A DNA stretch of 64,000 nt from Immersiella caudata (lineage: Eukaryota; Ascomycota; Sordariomycetes; Sordariales; Lasiosphaeriaceae): NCBI GenBank assembly GCA_030512335.1, contig JAULSU010000004.1, positions 62,001 to 126,000 of the forward strand. Direction: 5' to 3'. The translations under genes were made by a program, and so were the position numbers. A model generated the notes under the pieces. It worked only from the letters and a program-made list of their open reading frames with translations. It did not search any database and had not been told where the DNA came from. Positions 24,695 through 35,870 of this stretch are shown here, in pieces. Position 1 is the stretch's first letter; each line of letters begins with the position of its first letter.

Positions 24695-26234
24695 TTATCT
24701 GCGCCTGTAATCCCTGTCCCTTTCCCTGTCTTTGCCGTATTCACGATCTCGTCGGTCTTTGTGACTCCGGCCACCGTGCTCGCGATCCCTCCCAGCATCG
24801 TCGGGGTGCCTGCCACGCCCATCATATCCGTCTCGATAACGGTCCCTTCTTGGACTTCGACTCCGACTGCGACGGCGAAAATCGGGTCTCCTGTCAGAGT
24901 CACGAGGACGATCAGCCTGCTTGCGGCTGGGATCGTCTCGACCGGGTACGTGGTCCCTCGGGCCGTCCCTTTGACGGGCGCCATCCTTCCCGTGCCGCCC
25001 ACGCATCTCTTCCATGCCATGGACCATTCTGTAGTGATCGTTGTCCCCGACCGGCTCGTCTTCTTTGCGATACTTTCGCCACTTCTCCAACTCATCGACA
25101 CCTCCCCACCCACCACGACCGCCCGCAGCTGCGTGCTTCCGCTTGGTGTTGGTCTCGTTGCGCCAGACATCGCTCAGCTTGCTGACGCTCTGGCTGAAGT
25201 CGACGTGAATGCGGCGATCGTCGATCAACACGGAATCCATCTTGTAGTATGCTTCCTCGCAACTCTTCTTGTCTTCAAACTCGATAAAGGCGTACTGTAG
25301 ACTGTCCCCCGTCTTGCGATCCCGAACCACCTCGCAGCTCAAGATCTTGCCGAAGCGACTGAAGATGAGCTCGAGATCCTCGTCTGTCGTGACAGGGTTC
25401 AGCTTGCACACGAAGAGGATATTCTCTGGGGGCTTGACCTCAGCGAAGGGGAGATCTCCCATCATTTCGAGAGTCAAAGCTTGCGCCGCGGCCTCGCGCT
25501 CCTTCCTCCTTCGTTCTGCCTCGGCCGCGGCCTCCTCGTTGGCGTCCTCATCGAGCAGCTCCTCGTCTTCACCGATGCGGATTGTCGCGAGCTGCGCTTT
25601 GCTTGGCGGGGGCGAGCTATCTGGCTCTCGTAGTCCGGCGGGGTCTGGATAGGGATCGTCGAGCACGGCGGTGTGTTTTATCCTGATGTCAACCAGCGGG
25701 TGGCCGCGCTCGTCAATGATGGCGTCGTTGATCTTCTCCAGCACGTCGAGCCCCTCCACGACCTTGCCAAAGATGGCCGCCTTTCCGTCCAGGTAGTCTG
25801 TATTGTCCCCCAATGTAACGATGAACTGCGAGCCTGCCAGGCGTGTGTCGGGATCGGAGGGATGCGGTGCGGTTGCCATGCTGACAGTGCCGCGCTCGAG
25901 ATGCTTGAGTTTCGGATGGAAGAGGGCGGGGAAGGTCTTGTCGGCGTCATCGCCAGAGAGCAGGCCCCATATCGACGTGCCGCCATCGGACTGGGCGGAG
26001 AGCGGGCCGAGGGGATCGCCGGTCTGGAAGGAGAAGGACTTTTGGATCGAGTGGATGGGCGAGAAATTGTAGTATTTGACCTTGCAGAGCTTGAGAAAAC
26101 TGCAAGAGTGTGCTTAGCAGAACACTGGCAGAGCAGAAAAAGAGGGCAACCTACTTCTCGCACATCTTTGGCGCGTAGTCAACGAGCAGGTCGATGACGA
26201 TGTCGCCGGCGCTCGTCTCGAGGAGGACAGACAT
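24695..26234 (-). CDS. cyp6: Cyclophilin-RRM peptidyl-prolyl isomerase, CYP6/PPIL4 type
   Basis: Nuclear peptidyl-prolyl cis-trans isomerase joined to an RNA-binding domain. Exons 26234..26155 and 26099..24695 give 494 aa. The cyclophilin domain (residues 1-165) starts MSVLLETSAGDIVIDLL and runs through 'NFLKLCKVKYYNFSPIH' and 'GSQFIVTLGDNTDYLDGK'; the usual FxxQxGDP segment is 'FSFQTGDPLGP'. The RRM (about 240-325) shows RNP2 'LFVCKL' and RNP1 'LQYAFIEF'. The C terminus is Arg/Asp/Ser-rich (RSRSRSPRRDR), typical of splicing-associated proteins. Family members associate with spliceosomes; the role here is inferred. The intron begins gtaggt and ends gcag. A long GA microsatellite begins about 50 nt upstream of the start codon. 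Confidence 0.95.
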
Positions 26235-26280
26235 CCTGCTGCGCGGGAGCTCACACCGCTTGGATTACCATGTGCCGCCT

Positions 26281-26282
<2 letters not shown>

Positions 26283-26334
<52 letters not shown>
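26283..26334. repeat. (AG)26 microsatellite
   Basis: Perfect AG dinucleotide tract of about 52 nt, starting roughly 50 nt upstream of the cyp6 start codon (TC-rich on the coding strand). Likely in its core promoter or leader. Confidence 0.95.
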
Positions 26335-26336
<2 letters not shown>

Positions 26337-28091
26337 GAGAAATGCGGTGAGGTTTTTGACGCGCTGCGCTGTTGCGTAGAAGCTCTGGTGCAAATTCCTG
26401 ACTGCGGAGCGCGAGGTCCAAGTTGGGATGTTGCGGCTCAACGGTTCCAGGGTGCCACTTTGGTACGCCAAAATTTGGCAGGCGCAACGTTAACCGCGCC
26501 AAGGGGCCAATGCAAATATCGGGGAACCATTAGCGCAACAGTGCAATTATGCAACCTTATGGTTCAACAATCTGTTCAACTCCTCTCAATTGCTGCATCT
26601 CTTGCAGATAAAGATTCAAGGTAGCGTTTTCGGGGACAATGATCAACAAGAGATAGATGGTCTGATTCACAATAGTGATTTTGTGCGACTCAAAGGAAAC
26701 TTCAGTGCCTTCAATTCCCGCAGCACACCAGTCTCAGAGCAGGGCAAAGGGGCCAGACACAAAGCCTCGCGCTGAATCTCAAAAAACTTGGATGAAATGT
26801 GACTAGATATCTGCCTTATTTATGCAAGAATCCAATGAGGCACCGATAACAACCCCCAAGATTTTGCTCCGCGCCGGCCAGCTCTCGGCCCGGTGGCCCC
26901 CCTGACCGGAATCCAACAACCAACAATCCAATTGATCGCCCCCCTTTTTTTCATTCTGCGGAGCAACCGATCCGCATTGTTTGGACATGGCGCATCGGCC
27001 GAACAACTACATTCAACGGCCATCACACCACCAAGGAGACCAAAGTAAGATCATGAAAGTATTTGCATTTCCCAAAAGTGAGCCATGTCCAGGACGATAA
27101 ATGCCAGATGGGTGCTATGTATCCATGCGTAATGCGATGCCAAATCTAAGGGGAAAAAAAGAAAGGGAGTGAACAAAGACCAGCAGCGTCTTCAAGACAC
27201 CCCTCCATTCGTGCGTATGCCATCCGGCACTACGGACTCAACCACCTCCATTACAAGAAAACTACCTCCCCTCAGGCGCCCCAGTTGAGGAACGGGGAGG
27301 GGAAACTAAAACCAGCCCCATCAATTTTTCCCCTTTTGTATTTCCAGGCGACTTCCAGACGACATCCATCGTCAGCCGCGCGCAGAACCCCCAAACAAGA
27401 AAACAGCTACACACAAAAGAAAACTCCAGATATGCCATGCTTCTTCTTCTTCTTCTCTTTGCCGGGCCAAGCCTCCGGGCGATCCCGCATCCTTCTCACT
27501 CCAAAATGGGCGCTGTTGCGGGATCCTCCCGCAGGGACCCGCTTCCCGCACGGATGGATGAGGAAGGTTGTTTTCCGAACCGGTGACATGATCGCGAAAC
27601 TGAGGTGGAAATCGGTCCGATATTCGCCAATGCGTGCCCAATGCGCGCCCTAGGGGCCTACTAAGAGATATGTGCCGGATATTTTTTTTCCCTCGCGATA
27701 AGTAGTAGTCGACTCTCGGCCGAGGCGAAGCGAAGCGAAGCCCGTAAATGAGGGGTTGAGTAAAAAAAAAAAAAAAAAAAAAAAAAGGTAAACGCCGCCA
27801 ACGCCGAAGCTGTGCCTGTGGTTGAACCTGTGACTGTGCAGGAAATGATGATGTGGTTGGTGTTGTTGATGTTGATGTTGATGATGTGATTAAAATAGGA
27901 ATAATTGCTCGTGAATGCCCGTCTGGATGCTTTTGCTCCCTCTCCAGGGGTAACGCTCCGAATGCAAGAGAAAAGGGGTTGAAGCCGCAGAAGCCAAAGA
28001 TGCGCCTTCGCATGGCATGGCACGGCATGGCGGAGTGGGTTATGGAGCCACGTCGATCCATGCAGTCGTGTCGTGCGCGGGAAAGCGGTGA
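26335..28091. other. Intergenic, no gene seen
   Basis: No credible coding frame. Contains an A25 run (27762-27786) and a 'gaagcgaagcgaagc' repeat (27725-27740). The left part is the cyp6 promoter side; the right part is the 3' side of the next gene. Confidence 0.5.
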
Positions 28092-28649
28092 TCATGGCTC
28101 CGGGGCGCTGCGCCGCCGCCGGCCGCTCCGCAGTTCTCGTTCCGTGTCCATGAGGCGGCATTGCACCCATGTGCGGAAGGCCCGATCACTGCGTACTGCC
28201 TCGCAGTTGAGCAGCTCGGTCAGCGTGCGCTTGATGCCCTCGTTGACGTCGCAAAGCTTGGCCTCGTCGGCGGCCATTTCGGCTAGTATTGTCTCGTCAA
28301 GCACGGGCTCGAGCCCGGTGAAGGTGCACGGCGGGAAGGAGGTTCGGCGGTGGGAGCGGGATCCCAAGCGGTGATTTTGTAACGGCGGGGAGCTCAGGGA
28401 AGAGAAGCTAGAGGTCGAGTTTGTTCTTGTAGGGGATGTTGTAGGGCTGGTGTTCGTCGTCGAGGAAAAGGAGTCGGAGCTGTGCAGCGGGAGCCGCAGG
28501 CCGTCGAGATGCTGCCTTAGAGATTCGTGCTGTTCGTGGAGGAGCAGGTATTTCTGGAGCGCGAGGTCGCGGTTGTGTATCGGTAGGCTGGGCGCAAGTT
28601 GTCGGGGTTCGGGCAACGCTGCCACGGGTGTCGGAGTCGGAGTAGCCAT
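28092..28649 (-). CDS. Conserved fungal protein of unknown function
   Basis: Single-exon protein of 185 aa starting at 28649 (MATPTPTPVAALPEP). The frame stays open upstream to 28748 but that extension looks like leader. A helical N-terminal part ('LALQKYLLLHEQHESL') is followed by a Ser/Thr-rich linker and a C-terminal helical part ('DETILAEMAADEAKLCDV', 'RTLTELLNCEAVRSD', 'WVQCRLMDTERELRS'). I recognise this as a type of short helical protein found across Pezizomycotina, without a known role. There is no signal peptide or membrane segment, so it is probably cytosolic or nuclear. The pattern of two charged helical blocks around a low-complexity linker supports a real gene. Confidence 0.65.
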   Translation of the reverse strand: MATPTPTPVAALPEPRQLAPSLPIHNRDLALQKYLLLHEQHESLRQHLDGLRLPLHSSDSFSSTTNTSPTTSPTRTNSTSSFSSLSSPPLQNHRLGSRSHRRTSFPPCTFTGLEPVLDETILAEMAADEAKLCDVNEGIKRTLTELLNCEAVRSDRAFRTWVQCRLMDTERELRSGRRRRSAPEP

Positions 28650-31293
28650 TGTTCTCGAGCTGGCGCGTGGTGGTGCTGCGGAGGAAGGTAATCGGAGACG
28701 GATGGTGTACCGCTGTGGTTTTTGGGAGGTGGCGGTTGGCCGGGTCATCGGAAGCCGAGAGAAGGGGATTCGAGCGTAGATTCGAGGTAGCGGTGCAAGT
28801 GAAGCGGTTGTCGAAGCAATTCAGCAATCGCAACGAGCTGAGGCGCAGCGGGATGCCGTCCCGGGTCTTTCCTAGAAACCGCGGGTGCCAAGAAGGGTGG
28901 GTGGTCTGAGGATGTTGTCGAGGAATCGTACGTATGCGATGCTGGATTGACGGAATTCGAGACGGGATGAGTCGGACGAGTCGGACGACGGTGGACCCGC
29001 GTTTCGCTCAGCGTTGGACACGGCCTCGCTGCCTTGCAATCTTGCAATCTCCAATTGCGCAACCTGCCAACTCGGTGATGCACGGCCGGGGCTCCGGTTC
29101 TTTGGCTTTTGGGGTGATCGCCAATTTTCGTCACTGCGAGTCGACCTCGAGCGGGTCCGTGGGCCGGGTGTGGGGAAAGGGACGGCAACCTTCGTGCCGC
29201 CTAAGCCAGAGAGGTGCCTGTTTCGGACAACAGGCGCAAGAACAAGAATGAGGTAAGGCAGACCGAGACCTGGCGAAAAAGTGATCCTAGGTTGTCGTTT
29301 AGGGCAGAGATATGGTCAACAATGTCAAACGGTGAGGTCTCGTAGCGGAGGTTGGAAGGGGGGCCCGCAATGTCTTTTAAATGCGGAGCGTCCCGGACTA
29401 GAATCCTGGCAATGGCGCAACCCGCACACCGCTCGGCCGCTAGCTGCTGTCAGTGGGCCGCCCGAAATGCTAAAATGATCCTCTATCGAGGTGCCGCATA
29501 CAAACGTGTAAAGGACAACGGAAAGTGGCATGGGCAAAAGGGTCCCGCAAAATGACGAATCTGAGCTTGTGTACGACTTGTGTACGACCTGGCGTCATCA
29601 GGGCCGTAGCGGGATTTGGCTACGGGAACGCAGCACAAAGCGCGCCGAACAAAGGGCATCCGATTTCTCGGCAAGCGTGCTTCACGATCTGGATCGAAGC
29701 TTGTGGCAAATTAAAATTGAGGTGGGTTTAAAATAGGGACAGCGTCGGTAGATAGCCTGCAAACATCGGATAATCCAGATGGTTCAGCGATTGTCTTTGC
29801 AGGAAGACAACACCCCGAAGCCCGCGCACCGAGACATCGCTATCATCTTCCTAGATAAGGAACGCGAATTGGTGGACGACTTGCATAGCCCGAAGCGTGT
29901 GGCTTTCGGGGGTTCTCGTTGGGGAAATTGGAGGGTGATAATGCGAGAGAGCCCAATGTCATTGTGGGAAAGGAAGCCCAATGCGACTTCTCGGGAATTG
30001 GTGTGAAGCCCTGGCCGTCGGGTCCAATCGCGAATGCAGGACATCGGATGTCGTCGTCCACGCGGTGGGCCTCGGGAGGAGGGGTTTATCCGCGTGAGCA
30101 CTCCTGGACGACGGGGCAAAACGTAACGGATTGAGTCGATATCGCAATGCATTTCATTCTTTCCGGGCAAACATGGACGAAGAAAGAGGAGCACAGAATG
30201 CAAGAGATTGGAATGACGTTGGATGAGCCCCTTCCTCCGCCAAAAAAGATCTCGCAGACGTTTCAAGGGTTGCGCGTCTCCGGGAGCCAATGAGGGGCCA
30301 GAACTGACTGCTCGTTCGCTGTGGCTTCCCCGCAAACAAGCGTCCTCCCAGAATCCAAGAGTTGGGGCGTTGTGGCTCAGTGGCTTGGGGAAAGTCAATG
30401 ACGTAATTTCCTATTCGACGTCGAAACGACGGGACGGCAGAGGCTCCCGTCTCGTTCATTCTGTCATGCCACTTTCCCCGCAACGTAAACCGCATCATTA
30501 AAAGATGACAGCACCAATCGCTTTCCATCACGCGACTGGAAAATTCCGGCACGCTGGGAATGGGAACACTTTGCTTGGCAGCGTGGCAGCAGAGTTTACC
30601 CAACTGGGCTCAAGGTGATGTCGCAGATGAAACGATCCCATCGACGAATGATCGGAACGCATTGGAATGATTGGCGGATCCCGTTGCTGGTCTGGCGGGA
30701 GGCTCCCGGGCGACAGCTGATCCCAGGACTTCGGGAGTCACGGCAGCACGGCAGAAGGCCCAGGCCAGTGTGGAGGCGAGCTGCTGTACTGTCGAGCGGG
30801 TAATCCCCTCCCGCAGTTGAAGTGCGAAGTGAGGTGATGACACAATCGAAGCTGTATTCTCCGACATGGCCGGCCCTTGATGTGTCGCTAGAGTCAGGGT
30901 CCTCCTAGGAACCTTCCCATGGGAGCGCGCGTTAATGCCAGGCGCAGTGCCTTCCTGACTGAGCCTTGCGGGGACGGATGGCACACAAGCATCTGGGTAT
31001 CTCTGTTCTCGTTCTCATGACGGACGGTTTTACGTACCTGCAGCTCAACGCTGCCAAGGCCGAGTCGAGGTCGATCAGCCAAGAAGGGTACGTGCTTTTT
31101 GTCAACAGAGGAAACGGAGCATCTCCTCCGGATTGATCGGCGGTCAGGGGCAACAACAGCGTCATGAAGTTTGTTGTTCATTCTTTGTCCTTTCTGGGAC
31201 TCTACCTCTGGCCACATATCCTACACCGATCCGACAATCCTGATGCCAACACTCTCACGCTCCGAGCGAAACGCATAGCCACCGATATGGTGA
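28650..31293. other. Intergenic, no gene seen
   Basis: About 2.6 kb. Frames of up to 204 codons (for example 29784..30398 minus) have no recognisable domain and atypical composition. The region marks the left border of the accessory segment. No transposon signature recognised. Confidence 0.45.
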
Positions 31294-33052
31294 TCAATCG
31301 TCTTCGCTTGATTCAGGCTTCTTAGTGTCGTCATCGTCCCCCTCCTCGGGCACTCTAAGCTGCCAGTACGACACTGTGGGGAGTTCAAAGCCGCAAAAGT
31401 CGTCGGCAACTTTCCAACCGAAACACTTGTAGCAAGCCTGTCTCGCAACATTGAGGTTTGCAGCGTACGACTCGGAGGAGCCCAGGATGTCGTGACCGCA
31501 GTCCCTCCATTGATCATTTTCCCCCAATGCGCCAGTTGGAATCCCCTCGTGACGTCCCGAGGCATCCGAGAACGCTTCCACCTCGGGTGCCACCTCCCTC
31601 AGCTCAGCCATAAAGGCTTGGTCTCTGGCCAGAATATGCTGAGTGAACCGCCAGAACTGAAAAAAACGAACGCAGTAGACGTCGTGGATCATGATCCCGT
31701 GGATCAATGTCCTGTGGCTCGATCTGTTGATTTCCGCTAGCAGCGAGTCTCGGGGTGATGGCGGCGCTAATGATAAAAAGGTTCGCATGATGTTCTTGTG
31801 ATAGACCGTCGGCTCTATTTTTCCGGTGTGGGCGAAAAGCTTGCTGTTCGCGAAGCTGAATTTTATCCTTTGGTTGAGAGAAAGAACGAGAGCGACGTCG
31901 GGGTTAGAAACCAAGCGTTTGGCTAATGCTTGGGCCAGATCTAGTGGCAAATCGCCGATTCCCAGGATGTTCAGATACCAGGCATTGCCCCAGCCGGTTC
32001 GAAAGGAAGTGGCCGCGGCCAAAAGTCGACTTGAATCTTGCGGCCGACTTTTTGGTTGAAATCCTCAATAGCTCGGACTGAGAGATGGCAGAGACTGTTG
32101 ATGAGGAGGTAATCTGCAATCTCAAAAACCTTGGCGTACATCTTGTAGGGACTGGTATGCTCCTCTTCACGACGCAAAAAACTTATGACATGATGAACTG
32201 TGGGAAAATGAGTTAGCTCGGAAGCATGCCATTCAGCAGCCTTGCGTCCACGCCTTATTGGCGTCTCGCCACAAAATTAGAACCAAATGCTGCCATAAAG
32301 TGCTGCGAGCAACTGCACAAGACCATCTTGTGCGACTCACAGACCTGGCTGCCACAGTGAATCCTGCAATCGGAAAGTTGACTGCTGTCAAGCATTCTGC
32401 GACACGCAAAGGTTAGCCTCGACTTGGAAATGTTGGAACAAGGGTGAAAGAGATGACACATGCGAGCTGGAATCTAGAATTTTCTCCGTCCTCCAGTCCA
32501 TGGCCGAACGGGTAGGCAAAACCATGGAGGCGTCGTCCGCCATCTTTGCTTGGCGAGAGGGGAACCAAAGTAGCGGAGTGGTGAGAGGAATTTACTGCTT
32601 GGAAGCTGCGCTATGGGGGAAGAGTGAGGAAATGTACCAAACCCAAAACTGCAGTAATATAAATCTGACCCGAAAGTTTCAGAGTCTACCAAGCCTCCGC
32701 TAAACGCGGATCTGAAGAAGGACAACTGTCTGCAGATAAGAGCCTTGTGTAGTTTCCAACTTTTATCGCCGCATCGAATAGTACAATCGGCAAAGTTGGC
32801 AGATTCCAACAGGCTGTGGTGGATTGTTAGCCAAAATCGCACATAGCATGTCAAGCGAGATACCTACTCGGCGAGGTCGTGGGCCGCTGCGGTGCATCTC
32901 TCATCCGGGGGATCCTCTGTGGTCTCAGAGTGGACGCTGGAGGTGGACAGCGAGGACTCTGAGTCGCTCATATCGGCCGGTGATTGAACTGCAAGCTTCT
33001 TGCCGTCGGGGGACGATGTGGTGAAGGTGTAGGAGGGAGAATCGAGAGCCAT
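31294..33052 (-). pseudogene. BTB/POZ-domain locus with duplicated 5' half and frameshift (probably degenerate)
   Basis: Exon 1 (33052 to about 32874) encodes a Ser/Thr-rich N terminus. After an intron (gtaggt...cacag) the BTB start appears: 'LLESANFADCTIRCGDKSW'. About 280 nt later, after another acceptor, a second BTB start appears ('MLDSSQLSDCRIHCGSQVC', ATG at 32395) that splices (gttcta...cacag) to 'VHHVISFLRREEEHTSPYK' and 'KVFEIADYLLINSLCHLSV', the usual second half of a fungal BTB region. Near 32030-32045 the frame then shifts, and the C-terminal part (from 'FRTGWGNAWYLNILGIGD', ending in an acidic tail at 31294) continues in another frame with no plausible intron. Fungal BTB proteins often act as substrate adaptors or protein-interaction modules. 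I read this as a tandemly duplicated, partly decayed gene; a sequencing error could explain the single shift. Confidence 0.6.
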
Positions 33053-33342
33053 CGTGGATGAAATCGAGAAGGTGCCTGCTGACGAGAGATAGCTGCCAAC
33101 ACAAAAAATACGCGTGGGTGTGTTTCTTTATTGTGTGTTTAGGTGAATGGCTTGGTGGTCGGGTGAATGGCTACCTAGGTGATCGGGTGAGTGGCTCAGT
33201 GAAAAGAAGTGAATGTAGAATCACACCTATTTCTTATTTCTTTCGTCAGCGCCAACATGAGGGCGGTTCAATTGACATCTTATATCAAGCTTTTGGCCCA
33301 TTCGGCTCATCCCGCACAGTTTAAGGAACACTCATATCAGCC
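33053..33342. promoter_or_regulatory. Divergent promoter between BTB locus and protease-like gene
   Basis: A 290-nt gap between start codons facing away from each other; it must contain both core promoters. No specific element recognised. Confidence 0.5.
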
Positions 33343-34745
33343 ATGGCAGAGGTTTGTTTCCATCTTTGTCGTTGTCGTCCTGGCTAATTCTTTTTGCTGA
33401 TCGTGTGCGTGCAGCCCTCGGAGCCCTTGGAGCAGGAAAAAAACGAATACTACTTCGGCCTCCCCAGCAAGCCTCGACTTGTGGCCCGCAGCAACTTTGC
33501 GACGCCATGGTCCCTGGAGTGGTGCGAAAACTACGTCGTTCGGAAAGCCATCAGCGTTATCGGAGAGCAGCATGTTGCCCAAGACATCCTCGACAAGTAC
33601 GATCCCAGCAAGATCACGACGTGTCTCGGCGAAAGCATGGTGGACTGGACAACCATTGACGTCATCCGCATTGGCACGGAGCATAGCACCTCAGACCCCA
33701 TCGTGCTCTGGGTTGGTGTCCTTCCGGGCTCTCTGTCCTGGCAGGAGGGCGTCGAGGTTGCGTGTCGTTGTCGCAGACTGCTTCTGGAAGCCGGCCTGGA
33801 CATGCACTGCGAGATACGAGAGTCTGTCGTCAAGCGGATGACCTCGGTGCCCGTCATTCCGTTGGGAGAGGGAATGGACCCATCTCTCAGCGCTACGCTC
33901 AGCGGCCAAGCCATTGCCGCTGAGAAATCACCCACTAAAGAAGGAACCCTGGGCCTGTACCTCTCGGTCGACAGCGTTCCGTGTGCCTTGGTCGCGCGCC
34001 ACGTTGTGGGGGAGGATGATGGCCCGCTCGACGGCTACCATGTCATCATGCCTGGCCAGACAACGTACGAGGCGATACGTAAGCAGCAAAAGGAAGACCT
34101 GGCGGTATGCACCACTCGAGCCGGCAAGGACGCGTGCCTAAAACTCGGCAAGCATCTCGGCCAGCTGGAGCAACTCGGCTCGCGTCGCATCGGCCATGTC
34201 CTCTTCTCCCCTCCTCGCGTACCTATCCCACGGTCGGACTTCAGCAACCAACTCTGGCTGCCGGACTATGCGCTGATAGCATTGGACGAGGAGCGGCTTC
34301 CTTTCGGGAGCCTAAGCAACATGGTACAGATCCAGATGACCTTCCGGCAGCTGCGACTTATACGGCAATACCACTCCGGCCGAGAGCAACCCACTAAGCC
34401 ACTGCACCTGCACGGCACCTTTACACCTGGTGATCATCGGGTGGTGGCCAAGTATGGACGATCGACGGGTCTGACGTAGGGCGTCAGCCACGAGATCAAA
34501 AGCATTAGGCGGGTGGACAAGGGCTTTGTGTCACATGGGTAGTTGTCACGCTGGACAGAAACCACTTCTTTTCCCAGAACGGCGACTCTGGTTCTGCAGT
34601 CTTTGACCTGGACGGCAGAGTTGGAGGCATCATTGATGCAGGCTCGGGTGGCTGCTACGAGGCGATTGATCTCACCTATATCACAGCGATGGAGTGGATC
34701 ATCAAGGATATCGAGACCAGGGTTGGACCGGTTGCTTTCCTCTAA
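33343..34745 (+). pseudogene. Trypsin-fold serine protease-like gene with lesions before the catalytic serine
   Basis: Exon 1 encodes only MAE (33343..33351); exon 2 starts at 33415 (PSEPLEQEKNEYY). An N-terminal domain of about 200 aa is followed by a PA-clan protease domain with visible triad candidates: His in 'ALVARHVVGED', Asp in 'LPDYALIALDEERL', Ser in 'NGDSGSAVFDLDG'. The frame is broken between Asp and Ser: a TAG at 34477-34479 interrupts 'KYGRSTGLT/GVSHEIKSI', and a one-base shift near 34536 is needed to reach 'WVVVTLDRNHFFSQNGD'. The last frame ends at TAA 34743-34745. A GT-AG pair at 34469..34542 would remove exactly this stretch and restore the frame, but its donor (gtctga) is weak and the removed segment looks protein-coding. 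There is no signal peptide, so an intracellular role is likely if functional. Confidence 0.65.
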
Positions 34746-35030
34746 CCCGTCATCCCAGGTAGACAGACAGTCAGTGGGACAGAAACGCAATGCTACGTCA
34801 AGAAGGGTACCTTTAATAAGCTTCCACTTGGTTCTGCGGTAATAAGCAAAAATTTGCATCCTGTAAAGCGGAAATCCCTGATAGCTTGACTCGATAAATG
34901 AGAGAGACATGTAGAGAAATCCCCCGACGCCTTGTACCATCGTAAAAAAAGAAAGCCCCTGCTCAGCCCTTGATCCTTATCCCAAGTCCTCTGACCATGT
35001 TGAGGGCGCGTATACAAGTCCCCCCAGACG

Positions 35031-35870
35031 TCACTCGCTCTCTTCTCTGAGCCATTGAGCATAGTCGTTGTCGCCCTGGTCATGGATCCAACACGAAAAG
35101 CATCGGTACTTGGACACCCAGAAGTTGTCCGCCTGTAGGCCCAACGACAGGGGACGTTCACGGCCACTATGGCACACTTCCGCAATGTGCTTTTCCACGA
35201 TGCCATTCACATCGCTTGATGCCATCAGGGCGTCGACAAGCAGGTCGGCATTCAGCTGTTGGAGGAATTCGCGTTGCCGAATCCCTGAGAACGGTTTTGG
35301 AAAGACAATAAAAAGGGCGAAAGGCCTTCGGATTCTCTGATCCGGGATGCTGTATGCAAGGTTCGCGTAACTGACAAAGCTTGCAGCCCAGCTATCACTA
35401 GGAGACCAGCAGCCCTTGAGGTCCCGAGAAAGCATTGGCCGGAGCTTCTGAATTGCTCTTGTCTTTTGCTTCAGGTACGACTTGAGACTGTCGAGGATTT
35501 CCTTGCACAGGCTGTCGACGAGAAGAAAGTCTGCTAGCTTGTAGAGCGACACACAGGCTTCGATGGTCTTGATATCGTCAACGCCCTCGCAGGGTGTAAT
35601 GGATGGGACATGGGAAACTGCGATAGCTTGGTCATCATTTTCCATCACTCCTTTTAGGCATGAAAAGAACGTACGGTTCCCCGAGTACAGGTACCGGATG
35701 GCGTTCTCCACCATGTCAGCATCTTCATCGTCCAAGACAACCTCGTTGGTTGAAGATTCCTCGAAGTTCCTCGTAAGGGCGGTTTTGAGAAAATCCGAGT
35801 GTGAACATAGAACGAGCTTGTGGAGCTTCCAACTCTTGTCGCCGCATCGGACCGAGCAGTCGGAGAGGCA
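35031..35870 (-). CDS. BTB/POZ-domain protein (5' exon uncertain)
   Basis: The main exon runs from an acceptor at about 35871 (acgag) to the stop at 35031, 279 codons. It opens in the BTB fold ('CLSDCSVRCGDKSWKLHKL', 'LCSHSDFLKTAL', 'LDDEDADMVENAIRYLYSG'), continues with 'LYKLADFLLVDSLCKEIL', and ends in a helical C-terminal region of about 150 aa ('DNFWVSKYRCFSCWIHDQG'). An in-frame TGA lies 5' of the exon (near 35906), so at least one upstream exon is required; a candidate ATG at about 36063 (MFSQS) has no phase-matching donor that I can defend. The fold suggests a protein-interaction or Cullin-3 adaptor role (family knowledge). It is a paralogue of the locus at 31-33 kb: both share the CGDKSWKLHK segment. 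Confidence 0.7.
   Translation of the reverse strand, partial: CLSDCSVRCGDKSWKLHKLVLCSHSDFLKTALTRNFEESSTNEVVLDDEDADMVENAIRYLYSGNRTFFSCLKGVMENDDQAIAVSHVPSITPCEGVDDIKTIEACVSLYKLADFLLVDSLCKEILDSLKSYLKQKTRAIQKLRPMLSRDLKGCWSPSDSWAASFVSYANLAYSIPDQRIRRPFALFIVFPKPFSGIRQREFLQQLNADLLVDALMASSDVNGIVEKHIAEVCHSGRERPLSLGLQADNFWVSKYRCFSCWIHDQGDNDYAQWLREESE

Noticed and set aside
27762..27786. A25 tract (and a second one at 40114-40138) as poly-A tails of retroposons
   Set aside because: No target-site duplication, tRNA-derived head or reverse-transcriptase frame is seen next to either tract.
29784..30398. 204-codon minus-strand frame
   Set aside because: No recognisable domain or conserved-looking motif; lies in DNA without other coding signals.
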